Of a stretch of DNA of 64,000 bases, positions 40,063-48,342 are shown in pieces; within the stretch, counting starts at the first letter, position 1; every line of letters starts with the position of its first letter. The stretch covers positions 992,001 to 1,056,000 of the forward strand of contig NC_083674.1 of the NCBI RefSeq assembly GCF_030384665.1, read 5' to 3'. The notes under the pieces were generated by a model, which was not told where the DNA came from, did no database searches, and worked only from the letters and a program-made list of their open reading frames with translations. Made by a program: the position numbers and the translations under genes. Source of the DNA: Lodderomyces elongisporus. Taxonomy: Eukaryota; Ascomycota; Pichiomycetes; Serinales; Debaryomycetaceae.

Positions 40063-41271
40063 ATGTCTACATTGTGTACAACAGAGACCCCCGTTACTTT
40101 GGAGACCGGTCTTGATGTTCTTGTCGATATTAGTTGGCGAAAAGTTGCCGGGGACGCTGGCTACATAATCATGGCCCGGTTAATAACCATCATTGAGGAG
40201 ATTCAAGCATTACTTGATATCAAACAGCTCTTTAATCTGGATGAGATGGCTATAGTTGAATCATATATTAAAGATCGACCAACCACGAGATTTTCTAAAC
40301 AAGACGTGAAGATTTTCATAGAAAAACTGATTCACTTGGATTCATTCGCTGAGCTTTTGCGAGATAGATTTGGAATGACGAGTCGCGAACTACGATATCG
40401 GATTCATGAACGCAATAAAATCAAAGCAGAGGAACGACCGGGAGTTCTGTTACATTCAAAGCCTGAGGTCAAAATAGAGTCCGATAATTGGAAAAAAAGA
40501 GCCTCTAATACTTCTTCTGCATTTGCTTCTAGTTTTAATTCTGGTTCTGGTTCTTCTTTTGGGATTTCGTTTGCTTCAAAATACAAAGATTTAGATGAGC
40601 GTTTAAATCTTAGGAGATCAGATACAGAATTTAAAAAAAATGATGGGTTTTCACTGACTGGTATTAGGAGCAACGCCAATAACGAGGCTTTGCTAACTCT
40701 AAATGGTGATGACGATGATGATGATGATGAGCTAAACAAACTTGCTCGGAATTGTAATGAGTACCGTGAAACTTGCAAATCATTAAAGTTAAAGGTAGCA
40801 GAGATGGGTTCAACTGTGGAAAGACTCGAAAGAACTATTTTCGAACAAGAAGTGTTGATCTTGAAATTAAAAAAGAGAGAACGGTTTCCATTATGGTTTG
40901 AGATTTACTCATTCTTTACACTGTTGTGTTTTCAAGTCATGTCCCAATTTTCCAAATTGTTTAAGCTACCCGCAGATTGTATTGACTACGTTGGCACGCA
41001 TATACAAAAAAAGTATCAGAATTACAAGTTGATGAAAATGTTTGAATTGCTACAAAAAATGAATCTCAAGATTCAAGTAAATTGGCTGCTTGTATTGGGT
41101 GTCTTAATTATAGTGCTACTTTTCGCATCACTCCAACATTCAAACCAAGATAACTTGGCATATATCTATGAAACAAACGATCAAAGAACGCAAAAGGTTC
41201 CTGGACTCACAGAAATATGGCGACGCATCCCAGTCGTTGAACAATGGCTTTATAGCTCAATAGAATGGTAA
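40063..41271 (+). CDS. Coiled-coil membrane protein of unknown function
   Basis: 402 aa; I do not recognise a family. The N-terminal ~120 residues are helical and ordered (IIEEIQALLDIKQLFNLDEM, FIEKLIHLDSFAELLRDRFG). A Ser-rich linker (~145-165) and an Asp run (DDDDDD near 218) precede a coiled coil (~225-270, EYRETCKSLKLKVAEMGSTV). A first hydrophobic patch is near 273-295, and a clear transmembrane helix lies near 341-360 (WLLVLGVLIIVLLFASL), leaving a ~40-aa C-terminal tail. The helical domain, coiled coil, late TM and short lumenal tail resemble nuclear-envelope spindle-pole proteins such as Mps2, but that is architecture only. An internal in-frame ATG at 40171 (MARLITIIEEIQ) is an equally good start. 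Confidence 0.75.
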   Translation: MSTLCTTETPVTLETGLDVLVDISWRKVAGDAGYIIMARLITIIEEIQALLDIKQLFNLDEMAIVESYIKDRPTTRFSKQDVKIFIEKLIHLDSFAELLRDRFGMTSRELRYRIHERNKIKAEERPGVLLHSKPEVKIESDNWKKRASNTSSAFASSFNSGSGSSFGISFASKYKDLDERLNLRRSDTEFKKNDGFSLTGIRSNANNEALLTLNGDDDDDDDELNKLARNCNEYRETCKSLKLKVAEMGSTVERLERTIFEQEVLILKLKKRERFPLWFEIYSFFTLLCFQVMSQFSKLFKLPADCIDYVGTHIQKKYQNYKLMKMFELLQKMNLKIQVNWLLVLGVLIIVLLFASLQHSNQDNLAYIYETNDQRTQKVPGLTEIWRRIPVVEQWLYSSIEW

Positions 41272-41565
41272 AGACAAAGTTATATACTACGAAGCTCTAT
41301 TTCTTTTAGTAGTCATTTTATTTTTAAATCAAATAAAACATTAAAAAAAACAAAAACTAAACAGAAACCAATAATGCATTAAAACCCATAATAATAATAA
41401 AATAGAAAACGAACCTTTATATTTTTTTCTCCTTTGAAAAACTGTATTAAATCAAGTATCTACAAACAAAAAAAAAAAAGAAAAAGATTCAATCAATTCC
41501 CAAAAAGAAGAATGTAATAGAAAAGAAATTAAACCAAAGCAGTAAAAACTCAAGCTTATGAGAAT

Positions 41566-43281
41566 TTAGTTCATTTGCTTGACCAAAGCATTGATGAATT
41601 CCTCTCTGTTACCGGTGTCACCACCTTGGATAAAGTGTTGGAATTTTCTTGATCTGAAACCACCAGTTGGGTTAGACAATTTGAATGGCCACAAGAAGTT
41701 GTTGACTTGCTTGAAGTTTGGACCAACAGTGTAAATTTCGTGGATCAAGTCTTCAATGGACAAGATGTCGTATTTACCCAAGTTGGCTTCAATGATGGCA
41801 TTGTCAGACAAAGCAATTCTTTGCTTGTTGATCTTACCGTAACCTCTCTTGTAAACCAATTGTCTGATGGTGGACAATGATGGGTAACCGTAAGCAATGT
41901 ATGGTTCAGCCAATTTGATCAATTCTTCAGTGGCCTTGGTCAATCTGACAAAGACACCGGAGTTGATTTGAGTCAATCTCAACAATTGCATAACCTTTCT
42001 TGGCTTTGGTGGAATCTTCATGATACCCTTGATTCTAACAACGAAAACCAATTTTGGTTGAGCGTCAACGTAGTAAGAGCCGGAAGCCTTAGCATCTCTC
42101 TTAGCCTTGATGACTGATCTCTCAGCATCGGTGTATTCCTTTTGGTACTTGGCAGCTCTGTCGTAGATAACCTTTCTCTTTTCTTTGTTAGACTAAAAAA
42201 AAACAACAATGGAGTTAGTAAATCAAACTATTTCATATACAAAATATTGCCAAATCCAATAATCCACAACACTTCATATCCTATAAATATCGATTTCTTG
42301 GTCAGTCCCGAAAGATGGTTAACTGAAAGACAACATAGCCGAAGCTAGCCATTTGCATTGGTTTGTTTTCATCATGTAAAAAAATAAATACTCATCGGAT
42401 ATGCTTCAATTCGCATATGGGGTAGTGTAATGATGTGGTTTTCATTGGACAAATAAAAGTGTGATATTTACATACGAGTTTTCTGGTCTTCTTAAGAGCA
42501 GCTCTTTCAGCAGCAGTCTTTTGCTGAGCCTTCTCCTTCTTTTGTTGGGTCTCTGGTTTGATAGCCTTAGCGATTGAACTTAACAAGCTAAACAGAAAAA
42601 AAGATATGTTAGTATGCAAGGAAAAGAAAAAAAAAGACAAAATTTTCTTCTCCAGCGACCAAATAACACCTGGTCTTCCTCCAGAAAGATTGTTTTTTGA
42701 ATGTATGCGCATTGTTGTATCATTTAAAAAGACCCGGAAAGGTAGATACTTGAATCTAGAACTGAACGGCCAAGTTCATTCTAATTCACAATTTGCATAA
42801 TGAAAAACATTCATCAAAAATAATCAACTCAGAGGAAAACAGATGTATCAGGCATTGGCTAAAAAAATAACGAAGATATATTCTAGGGGCTGCAAGATAA
42901 TCTGAATTTCCCATGGTTGTTGGTACATGATGTGTTATACATGCAAAGCGCATTTCGGTTTGTAAAACACAAACGACTGAAATAGCTTAGCTAGTATAGT
43001 CATCAGCACCGTCCATGTTCAAAAATCCAATCAATTCCAAATCATATCATGACAAATTAAATTAAAATTAAATGATAATGATAATGGAATCAGGAATGGA
43101 TATTTAAAGAAAAAAGTCAAAGGTAAAGGTAGAAGATAAAAGCAAGTACAGTCTGAAACTGATCTTACCAAATCCCTATCTTATTTGGTATCATCGTCAA
43201 TAGCCAATCTCTTTACTGATGATCGATACTGAAAAAGAGCGCTAGACAAGTTCTTAGTTTGTTGCAAACATACGAAGCCAT
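41566..43281 (-). CDS. RPL7: Ribosomal protein uL30 (Rpl7), three exons
   Basis: Spliced gene: exon 1 43274-43281 (8 nt, ATGGCTTC), exon 2 42476-42587 (112 nt), exon 3 41566-42192 (627 nt). Together they give 747 nt, 248 aa plus stop, against 244 aa in S. cerevisiae. The joined N-terminus is [17 protein letters not shown], then [23 protein letters not shown] across the second junction. Exon 3 carries the conserved body ([60 protein letters not shown]). Both introns have GTATGT donors, TACTAAC branch points and TAG acceptors. uL30 is a 60S subunit protein acting early in pre-60S assembly. Two introns with an ultra-short first exon match the S. cerevisiae RPL7 layout. The promoter has a Tbf1-type palindrome 187 bp upstream, and intron 2 carries a C/D snoRNA. 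Confidence 0.96.
42193..42475 (-). other. RPL7 intron 2
   Basis: 283 nt; donor GTATGT at 42475-42470, branch point TACTAAC at 42220-42214, acceptor TAG at 42195-42193. It hosts a box C/D snoRNA. Confidence 0.95.
42300..42378 (-). ncRNA. Box C/D snoRNA (snR39/snR59/snR39b-like) in RPL7 intron 2
   Basis: On the minus strand, a C box ATGATGA (42375-42369) and a D box CTGA (42305-42302) are 75 nt apart end to end. Immediately 5' of the D box is ACCATCTTTCGGG (one base, A, intervenes). It is the exact complement of the conserved 25S rRNA segment CCCGAAAGATGGT, which in S. cerevisiae contains the 2'-O-methylated G805 and A807 (numbering from memory). By the D+5 rule the target would be the G of CCCG. 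RPL7A and RPL7B introns in S. cerevisiae host snR39 and snR59, which target this same segment, so host gene and target agree. A short U-rich/A-rich terminal stem can form. Exact ends are approximate. Confidence 0.88.
42588..43273 (-). other. RPL7 intron 1
   Basis: 686 nt; donor GTATGT at 43273-43268, branch point TACTAAC at 42614-42608, acceptor TTTAG ending at 42588. I found no second convincing C/D snoRNA inside it. Confidence 0.93.
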
Positions 43282-43467
43282 TGTGAATTGATGTTGATGG
43301 ATGGAATCTAGAAAAGTAGAATAGAAGGTTCTCTTTCAAGATATAAATTTTTCATTCGATTTTTTATGTTTTTTTCTGCGCTCGAAGAATATGGTCAAGA
43401 AATTAGATGCAGGCGAGATGCAAAGTGTGGTAGACGAGAGTCACGATGAAATACAATTTCAAAAAAC

Positions 43468-43484
43468 TTAGGGCTTTAGCCCTA
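43468..43484. promoter_or_regulatory. Tbf1-type palindrome in the RPL7 promoter
   Basis: TTAGGGCTTTAGCCCTA, a near-perfect inverted repeat of TTAGGG, lies 187 bp upstream of the RPL7 ATG. In Candida albicans, ribosomal-protein genes are driven by Tbf1 through a palindrome of this form (TTAGGGCTATAGCCCTAA as I recall), instead of Rap1 as in S. cerevisiae. Confidence 0.8.
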
Positions 43485-44266
43485 TAGGTTGCGCAGATAG
43501 TGCTGGACCATTCTAATGTCCTCGGAATGGCCTCAGAATGGCATCGGAGTGCCATCATTAATTCATTCTCGTTTTCTATCACACCCCTATACACCTGAGC
43601 AAATGGCCATACATTACTTTTCCCTCCATCACCACAGATTTAACTTCAACTACAAATCTCACTTCCATCTTGGTATATTATGCAGCAGACAAAAGTTGTA
43701 AAGTCTAGTGTAATTTTTGCCTTTGATCAACTAATGACACTTGTATATCTGTAGAACACTCTTATTTTGTTTCGTTCATTATGTCATTGATATATTGTGC
43801 TTGTTTCTGCCACCATAAAGAATCTTGGTCGAATCTTTCTTTGCAACTATAAAATTGCCCTTTTGTTACTTGCTGGCTTTTGGATGTGCAATCAATATCG
43901 TATTCCTTTCTGGCTAGCACTCGATTGCTACCATGTCTTGTTATCTAATCGCATTGTGAAGTTCGGGATAAGTTTTGCAGACATCTAAATTAATGTTCCT
44001 GGTTCGAATCTACTTCGCTCAAAATGCAACTGGAGGCATCTTAGTTATTTTTAGATATATAGAATGGAAGTAACAGTACAAGAGGATACTTTATAACAAG
44101 ATATGTATTAAGTTAAGCAATCAAAGATATGGCCACATCTTGTACACTACGTTGTGAAGCTTCAAATTTTATTTTCTTTTTTTGCTATATTAGACTTGAT
44201 CGAAACCCGAGCTGAAGTCAAATTTGTCTATAAGAGCTATTCAATAGTATTGTGTGTTACTGCTGT

Positions 44267-44299
44267 CGTTGTTGCTATTGCTATTGCTATTGCTGTTGC

Positions 44300-44381
<82 letters not shown>
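44267..44381. repeat. (TTG)n trinucleotide array
   Basis: About 115 bp, mostly perfect GTT/TTG repeats, with CTATTG and CTGTTG variants at the left end. Confidence 0.95.
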
Positions 44382-44382
<1 letters not shown>

Positions 44383-44838
44383 TTTCCGCTCTCTTTTAAC
44401 TCTCTGTGTGTTTCCATGACGCCTTTTTTTTGGTTCGATTGATCAAACTAAAGCTGGAAGCGAGCAGCCGTTTTATTTTAGTGAGTTTGGTGTTTATAGA
44501 TAAAATTATAATTAGGTTTGAGTTGCAATCTGTTATTAAGGTATTGAAAAACCAAAAAAAAAAAATTGTTTAGAGAGCTTTAGAGAGGCTATTGTGAGAG
44601 AGAGCGTTTTTGAATCAAACCCATCATATTTAATCTTTAATCCGTATACTCTATTGCCCGATTTCCTTACGTCTGATTGTGATTTTTTTATTCTCTTTTT
44701 GGGATAAGGAAGAACGGATACCTAAAGTGGAGAGACCTCTACATCGTTCGTTTTATTATAATAGCTCTTGATGTATTTATAACATTATCTCAAGAGAAGG
44801 GGGGGGGGGGAAAAAAGAAAACACAGAATACAATAAGG

Positions 44839-44945
44839 ATAGTAGTAATAGTAGTAGTAGTAGTAGTAATAGTAATAGTAATAGTAATAGTAATAGTAAT
44901 AATAGTAATAGTAGTTCGTCGTCGTAATAGTAATAGAAGTAATAA
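44839..44945. repeat. (TAG/TAA)n trinucleotide array
   Basis: About 105 bp of AGTAAT and AGTAGT units just beyond the ATG8 3' end. Confidence 0.9.
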
Positions 44946-44971
44946 TACTAGTGCTAGCACCAGCACTAGTA
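44946..44971 (-). other. 10-bp perfect inverted repeat (3' UTR hairpin of ATG8)
   Basis: TACTAGTGCT at 44946-44955 and AGCACTAGTA at 44962-44971 are perfect inverse complements around a 6-nt loop (AGCACC). It begins 17 nt after the ATG8 stop on the transcribed strand and so would form a hairpin in the mRNA or act in 3' end formation. Confidence 0.6.
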
Positions 44972-44987
44972 CGAGCTTGCAATTTAA

Positions 44988-45512
44988 TCAAACACCAGGC
45001 TCGTTGATGCAGCTGAAATCCAATTCGCTTATATCAATTGGTATTTTCTTTACTTTCCCATCTTCTTTCTCATTTTGTTCACCAAATGTGTTTTCTCCCG
45101 AGTACAACACATAAAGAAAGCCATCATCATCCTTGTGTTCCTCGTAAATTGTGCTGATCAAGGCAGCTGTGGGAGGCAAGATATCATTCACAAAAATAAA
45201 GATGGCCTTTTCACTAGGCAACTTGATTCTCTTGCGTATAACATATACAAATTGTCCAACTGTCAAATCCACTGGCACTAAATACTTTCTCTTATCGATC
45301 TCTGGTATATCTGAGTTTTCAACTTTCTCGCAAATTACGGGGACTCTATCCTTGAACCTTTGGGCAATTCTTGCTGCCTCTGCTTGTCTCTTTTCTGTAG
45401 TGCAATTGTTAGTATTTTGCTGGCAAAGAAAACGTCGTAACTGGCCCAAATGTTTTTTAAGTGTCCATTAATACGTACCAAAAGGATGTTCGTCTTTAAA
45501 CTGTGACCTCAT
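44988..45512 (-). CDS. ATG8: Ubiquitin-like autophagy protein Atg8, two exons
   Basis: Spliced: exon 1 45479-45512 (34 nt) and exon 2 44988-45394 (407 nt), giving 146 aa. The junction restores [25 protein letters not shown]. Core motifs are intact: [49 protein letters not shown] and [13 protein letters not shown]. The conserved Gly falls at residue 116, as in S. cerevisiae, where Atg4 exposes it for lipidation to phosphatidylethanolamine on the autophagosomal membrane. Here 30 further residues follow the Gly (beginning EQNEKEDGK, ending CINEPGV), whereas S. cerevisiae has a single Arg. The intron has donor GTACGT, branch TACTAAC and acceptor CAG. Reading only exon 2 with an upstream intronic ATG gives a wrong N-terminus. 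Confidence 0.97.
45395..45478 (-). other. ATG8 intron
   Basis: 84 nt; donor GTACGT at 45478-45473, TACTAAC branch point about 15 nt before the CAG acceptor at 45397-45395. Interrupts the codon for residue 12 after its first base. Confidence 0.95.
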
Positions 45513-46947
45513 GGTTAAAATGTTTGTTTATTTGTTAATTTGTTTATTTGTTTGTTTGATTGTTTGTTTGATTGTTTGTTTGTTTGTTTGTTTGTTTATT
45601 TATTTGTTTGATTGCTTTTCTTTGGCGTGTATGGTATCAATTGGTTGGAGGCGTAAAGTAAAGTTGATAGTTTAGTAGCTGCTACTGTTGTTTTAGTATA
45701 GTGTAGTGTAGTGTGTTTGATTGTTTAGTGCTAGATTTAATTTTGTTTGTGGTGGCAATAGGGTGTGTAATAGATATATTATTGTGGAAAGAGGGGATGT
45801 TGATGATTGTGATTATGTGTGATTTCAATTGTGAGATAAGGGGGAGAGAGTGGAGTCACTGAGTTTGGAGCGTGTCTATATATTTTATCGTATTTGTTTT
45901 TTTTTTTTGTCTTTTCTTTACACAGCAAATACTGATTGTGATGGGGAATTTTTTTTTTATTTCCTTTTTATTTTTTAGAGTATTGGAGAAAAATAAAATA
46001 AAAAAAAAAAAAAAGAAGGACAAGTCGGACATACATAAACGCATATACACGTGCAGAGAGAAAGAGAGAGAAGAAACAGGCACAATTACAGAATTAATTA
46101 AAAAGTTAATATGATTAATACAATTATTGAGTCTGTCTTTACTTTCCATATAAAATCAATAATATGTTGTTGTTTAGGGTTGGCCGTTACATTGTAAGGG
46201 TATTGTTGACTTATTATCGGGTCCCAAGTATGAAGAGTTGATGGGGATGCTAGTTTGTAATTTCTTATAACTTCTCACTTATCATGTCACGGTCTTATCT
46301 TATCTTATGGTAATGATGCACGACCTTTTATTTCCGTACACAATACAATTATCAATCCGTACCAATACAAATGTTTTGGTTTTTTTTTTTTGTTTTGTTT
46401 TTGTTGTGGAATTTCTGCTTATAGATAAAAGTATGGATACCAAAAACAGTTGAAGAAAACGCGTTTCGTATATAAGTCTAGTGTAGTAGTGTTATTCTAT
46501 TTGATCTATTTGCTGGCCAATGTATGAAGAATAGAATGCTAAAAAAAAATTGAAAAGTGCATTAAGGTAAAATGGAAAGAAAAATACCTTGCAAGTGTTT
46601 GCTATGGGATTAATCATGTATAATACTTCCGGCACTCCCTTGTACTAACATTTCATGCAGCAATGTCGTGACATTGTTTCTGGTTAGGTTTTGTGATTAA
46701 ATTGGTAGATAGTTCAGAAGATACCATATATCCAATTTTGGTTGCAAAAAAACAAAAAAACGAAACAGCCACACCTATTGAAAAGAAGAAGAAGAAGAAG
46801 AAAATGATGAAGAAGAGGATGGAAGATAAATTAATGGGAAAACAAGAGAAACGATTAACACAGTCAATAACCGTTCTATATTTTTTCTTAATGGTCATTA
46901 CTCCCTAACCAGCATTAATTTCATTTTCTTGTTTGAATCCTGTCGAC
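45513..46947. other. Divergent region between ATG8 and the Asp-Val repeat gene
   Basis: 1.43 kb. A (TTTG)n array (45524-45612) lies just upstream of ATG8. Also present are TAGTG repeats (45695-45715), T and A runs (45898-45910, 45990-46015), a single TTTAGGGTTGG (46174-46184), a T run (46379-46392) and a GAAGAAG purine run (46783-46830). No gene is recognised. Confidence 0.7.
45524..45612. repeat. (TTTG)n tetranucleotide array in the ATG8 5' region
   Basis: About 20 imperfect TTTG/TTTA units start 12 bp upstream of the ATG8 ATG. On the transcribed strand this is a CAAA-rich 5' leader. Confidence 0.9.
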
Positions 46948-48135
46948 ATGGTAACTACTTTAGAGCTCGAGACTCACAACAAGTTGAATCGTTTAAATAT
47001 TTACTTTGAAGATAAGAGATGTCGTGGCAAAAGTTCTGGTAGGAACTCGTTAAACCACCCACTAGTTCGAGAACACAACCACAAACTTTGTCAATTACAA
47101 CCAGCCGAAGTCTTTGAAAAAGGCTTGGGAAATAAAAGGTTACTGCTATTATCTGAACATAAATCTTTAAAGAAAAAAATAAATGCCACTAACAACAGCA
47201 ATGATTGTTATGATGTTAATGTTGATGTTGATGTTGATGTTGATGCTGATGTTGATGCTGATGTTGATGCTGATGTTGATGTTGATGTTGATGTTGATGT
47301 TGATGTTGATGTTGATGTTGATGTTGATGTTGATGTTGATGCTGATGTTGATGATGTTGAAAATCATGATGATATCCATTTTGCTCAAATGGCAAACAGA
47401 AAATCTAGAAAATTCTTTACCAAAAGACCATTTTTTCCAACATTACTACCTTCTTCTTCTTCCTCTCCCTTGTATTCATCATCATCATCGTTCCATGACG
47501 TATCCACTATTAATATAAAAGGTTGCAAAATAGCAAATGACATGAATTCCCAACGTATGAAAAGATCGAGCTTTAATAAAGAAAATATTTATAATGTGGA
47601 AAATACTGAAATCGTTAGTGAAAAAGATCAACAGATTACGACGTGTAGAAAAAGCAAAATCTATAAACATAGTTATCACCATAGTTACAACGATATCTTT
47701 AAGAAAGGCTGTGGGAATAACCAATTTCACCTACCTAAACCGTATTCACAACCTAGCCAGTATTTGGACTCTGGTTCAAGCACGAGAACAGGGCAAAGAA
47801 GCGATTATTTGTTGAATAGTGAAATATTCTCATCAAAGAGGTCATCAAGTTTGGTAACTCCATGTTCAAACGTTGAAAGAGAACAAAAAAAGGGGGGAAT
47901 GGGAAAGGGAATAAAAAGAAAAAGAAAAAGAAAAAGTGGAGGTAGAATGGGAGACTCCTTGTATACTACTACCACAACATTGCTTAAAAGACAACGTGGT
48001 GAACAACATGACCTAATGTTTGCTTTCCCGGCTAAAATAATTGATGATTCAAGCTCAAGACCAAAGCCGTTAAAAAGATTCAAATCAAAGTCGCTGTGCG
48101 ACTTGGTGTTCCCCAATTTAAACTTTAAAATTTGA
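46948..48135 (+). CDS. Hypothetical basic protein with Asp-Val repeat
   Basis: 395 aa from the ATG at 46948 (frame open slightly upstream without ATG). I do not recognise a family. Visible parts are a short ordered N-terminus (TTLELETHNKLNRLNIYFED), a V-D-V-D-A-D tract (residues ~89-138) from a GATGTT microsatellite, a Ser-run (SSSSSP near 172), several basic patches (KGIKRKRKRKSGGR near 330) and a conserved-looking C-terminal motif RPKPLKRFKSKSLCDLVFPN. Basic clusters suggest a nuclear protein. The terminal motif could be a docking or phosphorylation peptide. That is inference. It converges on the M28 peptidase gene. Confidence 0.65.
   Translation: MVTTLELETHNKLNRLNIYFEDKRCRGKSSGRNSLNHPLVREHNHKLCQLQPAEVFEKGLGNKRLLLLSEHKSLKKKINATNNSNDCYDVNVDVDVDVDADVDADVDADVDVDVDVDVDVDVDVDVDVDVDADVDDVENHDDIHFAQMANRKSRKFFTKRPFFPTLLPSSSSSPLYSSSSSFHDVSTINIKGCKIANDMNSQRMKRSSFNKENIYNVENTEIVSEKDQQITTCRKSKIYKHSYHHSYNDIFKKGCGNNQFHLPKPYSQPSQYLDSGSSTRTGQRSDYLLNSEIFSSKRSSSLVTPCSNVEREQKKGGMGKGIKRKRKRKSGGRMGDSLYTTTTTLLKRQRGEQHDLMFAFPAKIIDDSSSRPKPLKRFKSKSLCDLVFPNLNFKI
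47210..47360 (+). repeat. In-frame GATGTT hexanucleotide array
   Basis: About 24 units of GTTGAT with occasional GCTGAT encode alternating Val-Asp with some Ala. Any copy change keeps the frame. Confidence 0.95.
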
Positions 48136-48174
48136 TGGCTTTGCAAAACGAAAAACGAATTAGAAATGAAAAAG

Positions 48175-48177
<3 letters not shown>

Positions 48178-48207
<30 letters not shown>
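48178..48207 (+). repeat. A30 homopolymer
   Basis: About 30 consecutive A between two convergent genes. It may be part of 3' end signals or a length-variable tract. Confidence 0.95.
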
Positions 48208-48208
<1 letters not shown>

Positions 48209-48342
48209 AAAGAATGGAAAAGATGCAATAATAAAAGATTTTAAGCAAAGAAAGAAGTAAAAGAAGAAAAGAAATAAACTTTTACATAATTTTGCTTAAA
48301 ACAGAAGCACAACGATTTTCAAAGTGAAGCTGATAACATGTT

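Larger units (their letters stand above)
43282..44987. other. RPL7 upstream region and ATG8 3' flank
   Basis: 1.7 kb. Contains the Tbf1-type palindrome (43468-43484), a long TTG/GTT array (44267-44381), a G run (44801-44811), a TAG/TAA array (44839-44945) and an inverted repeat next to the ATG8 stop (44946-44971). The ORFs here are repeat artefacts. Confidence 0.75.

Noticed and set aside
43999..44015. tRNA-like B box (GGTTCGAATC)
   Set aside because: The flanking bases do not pair as a T stem and no A box or acceptor stem lies upstream.
44154..44442. Overlapping ORFs of poly-Val and poly-Leu
   Set aside because: They are translations of the TTG array in different frames, with no conserved flanking sequence.
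44988..45449. Single-exon 153-aa form of ATG8
   Set aside because: Its first ~18 residues come from the intron; the spliced form restores the canonical Atg8 N-terminus with clean splice signals.
46174..46184. TTTAGGGTTGG as a second Tbf1 site
   Set aside because: A single half-site without the palindrome, far from either neighbouring start; expected by chance at this base composition.
46948..48135. Possible RTX-like calcium-binding repeat in the Val-Asp tract
   Set aside because: RTX nonapeptides need Gly-Gly-x-Gly-x-Asp; this tract has no Gly and is a simple microsatellite translation.
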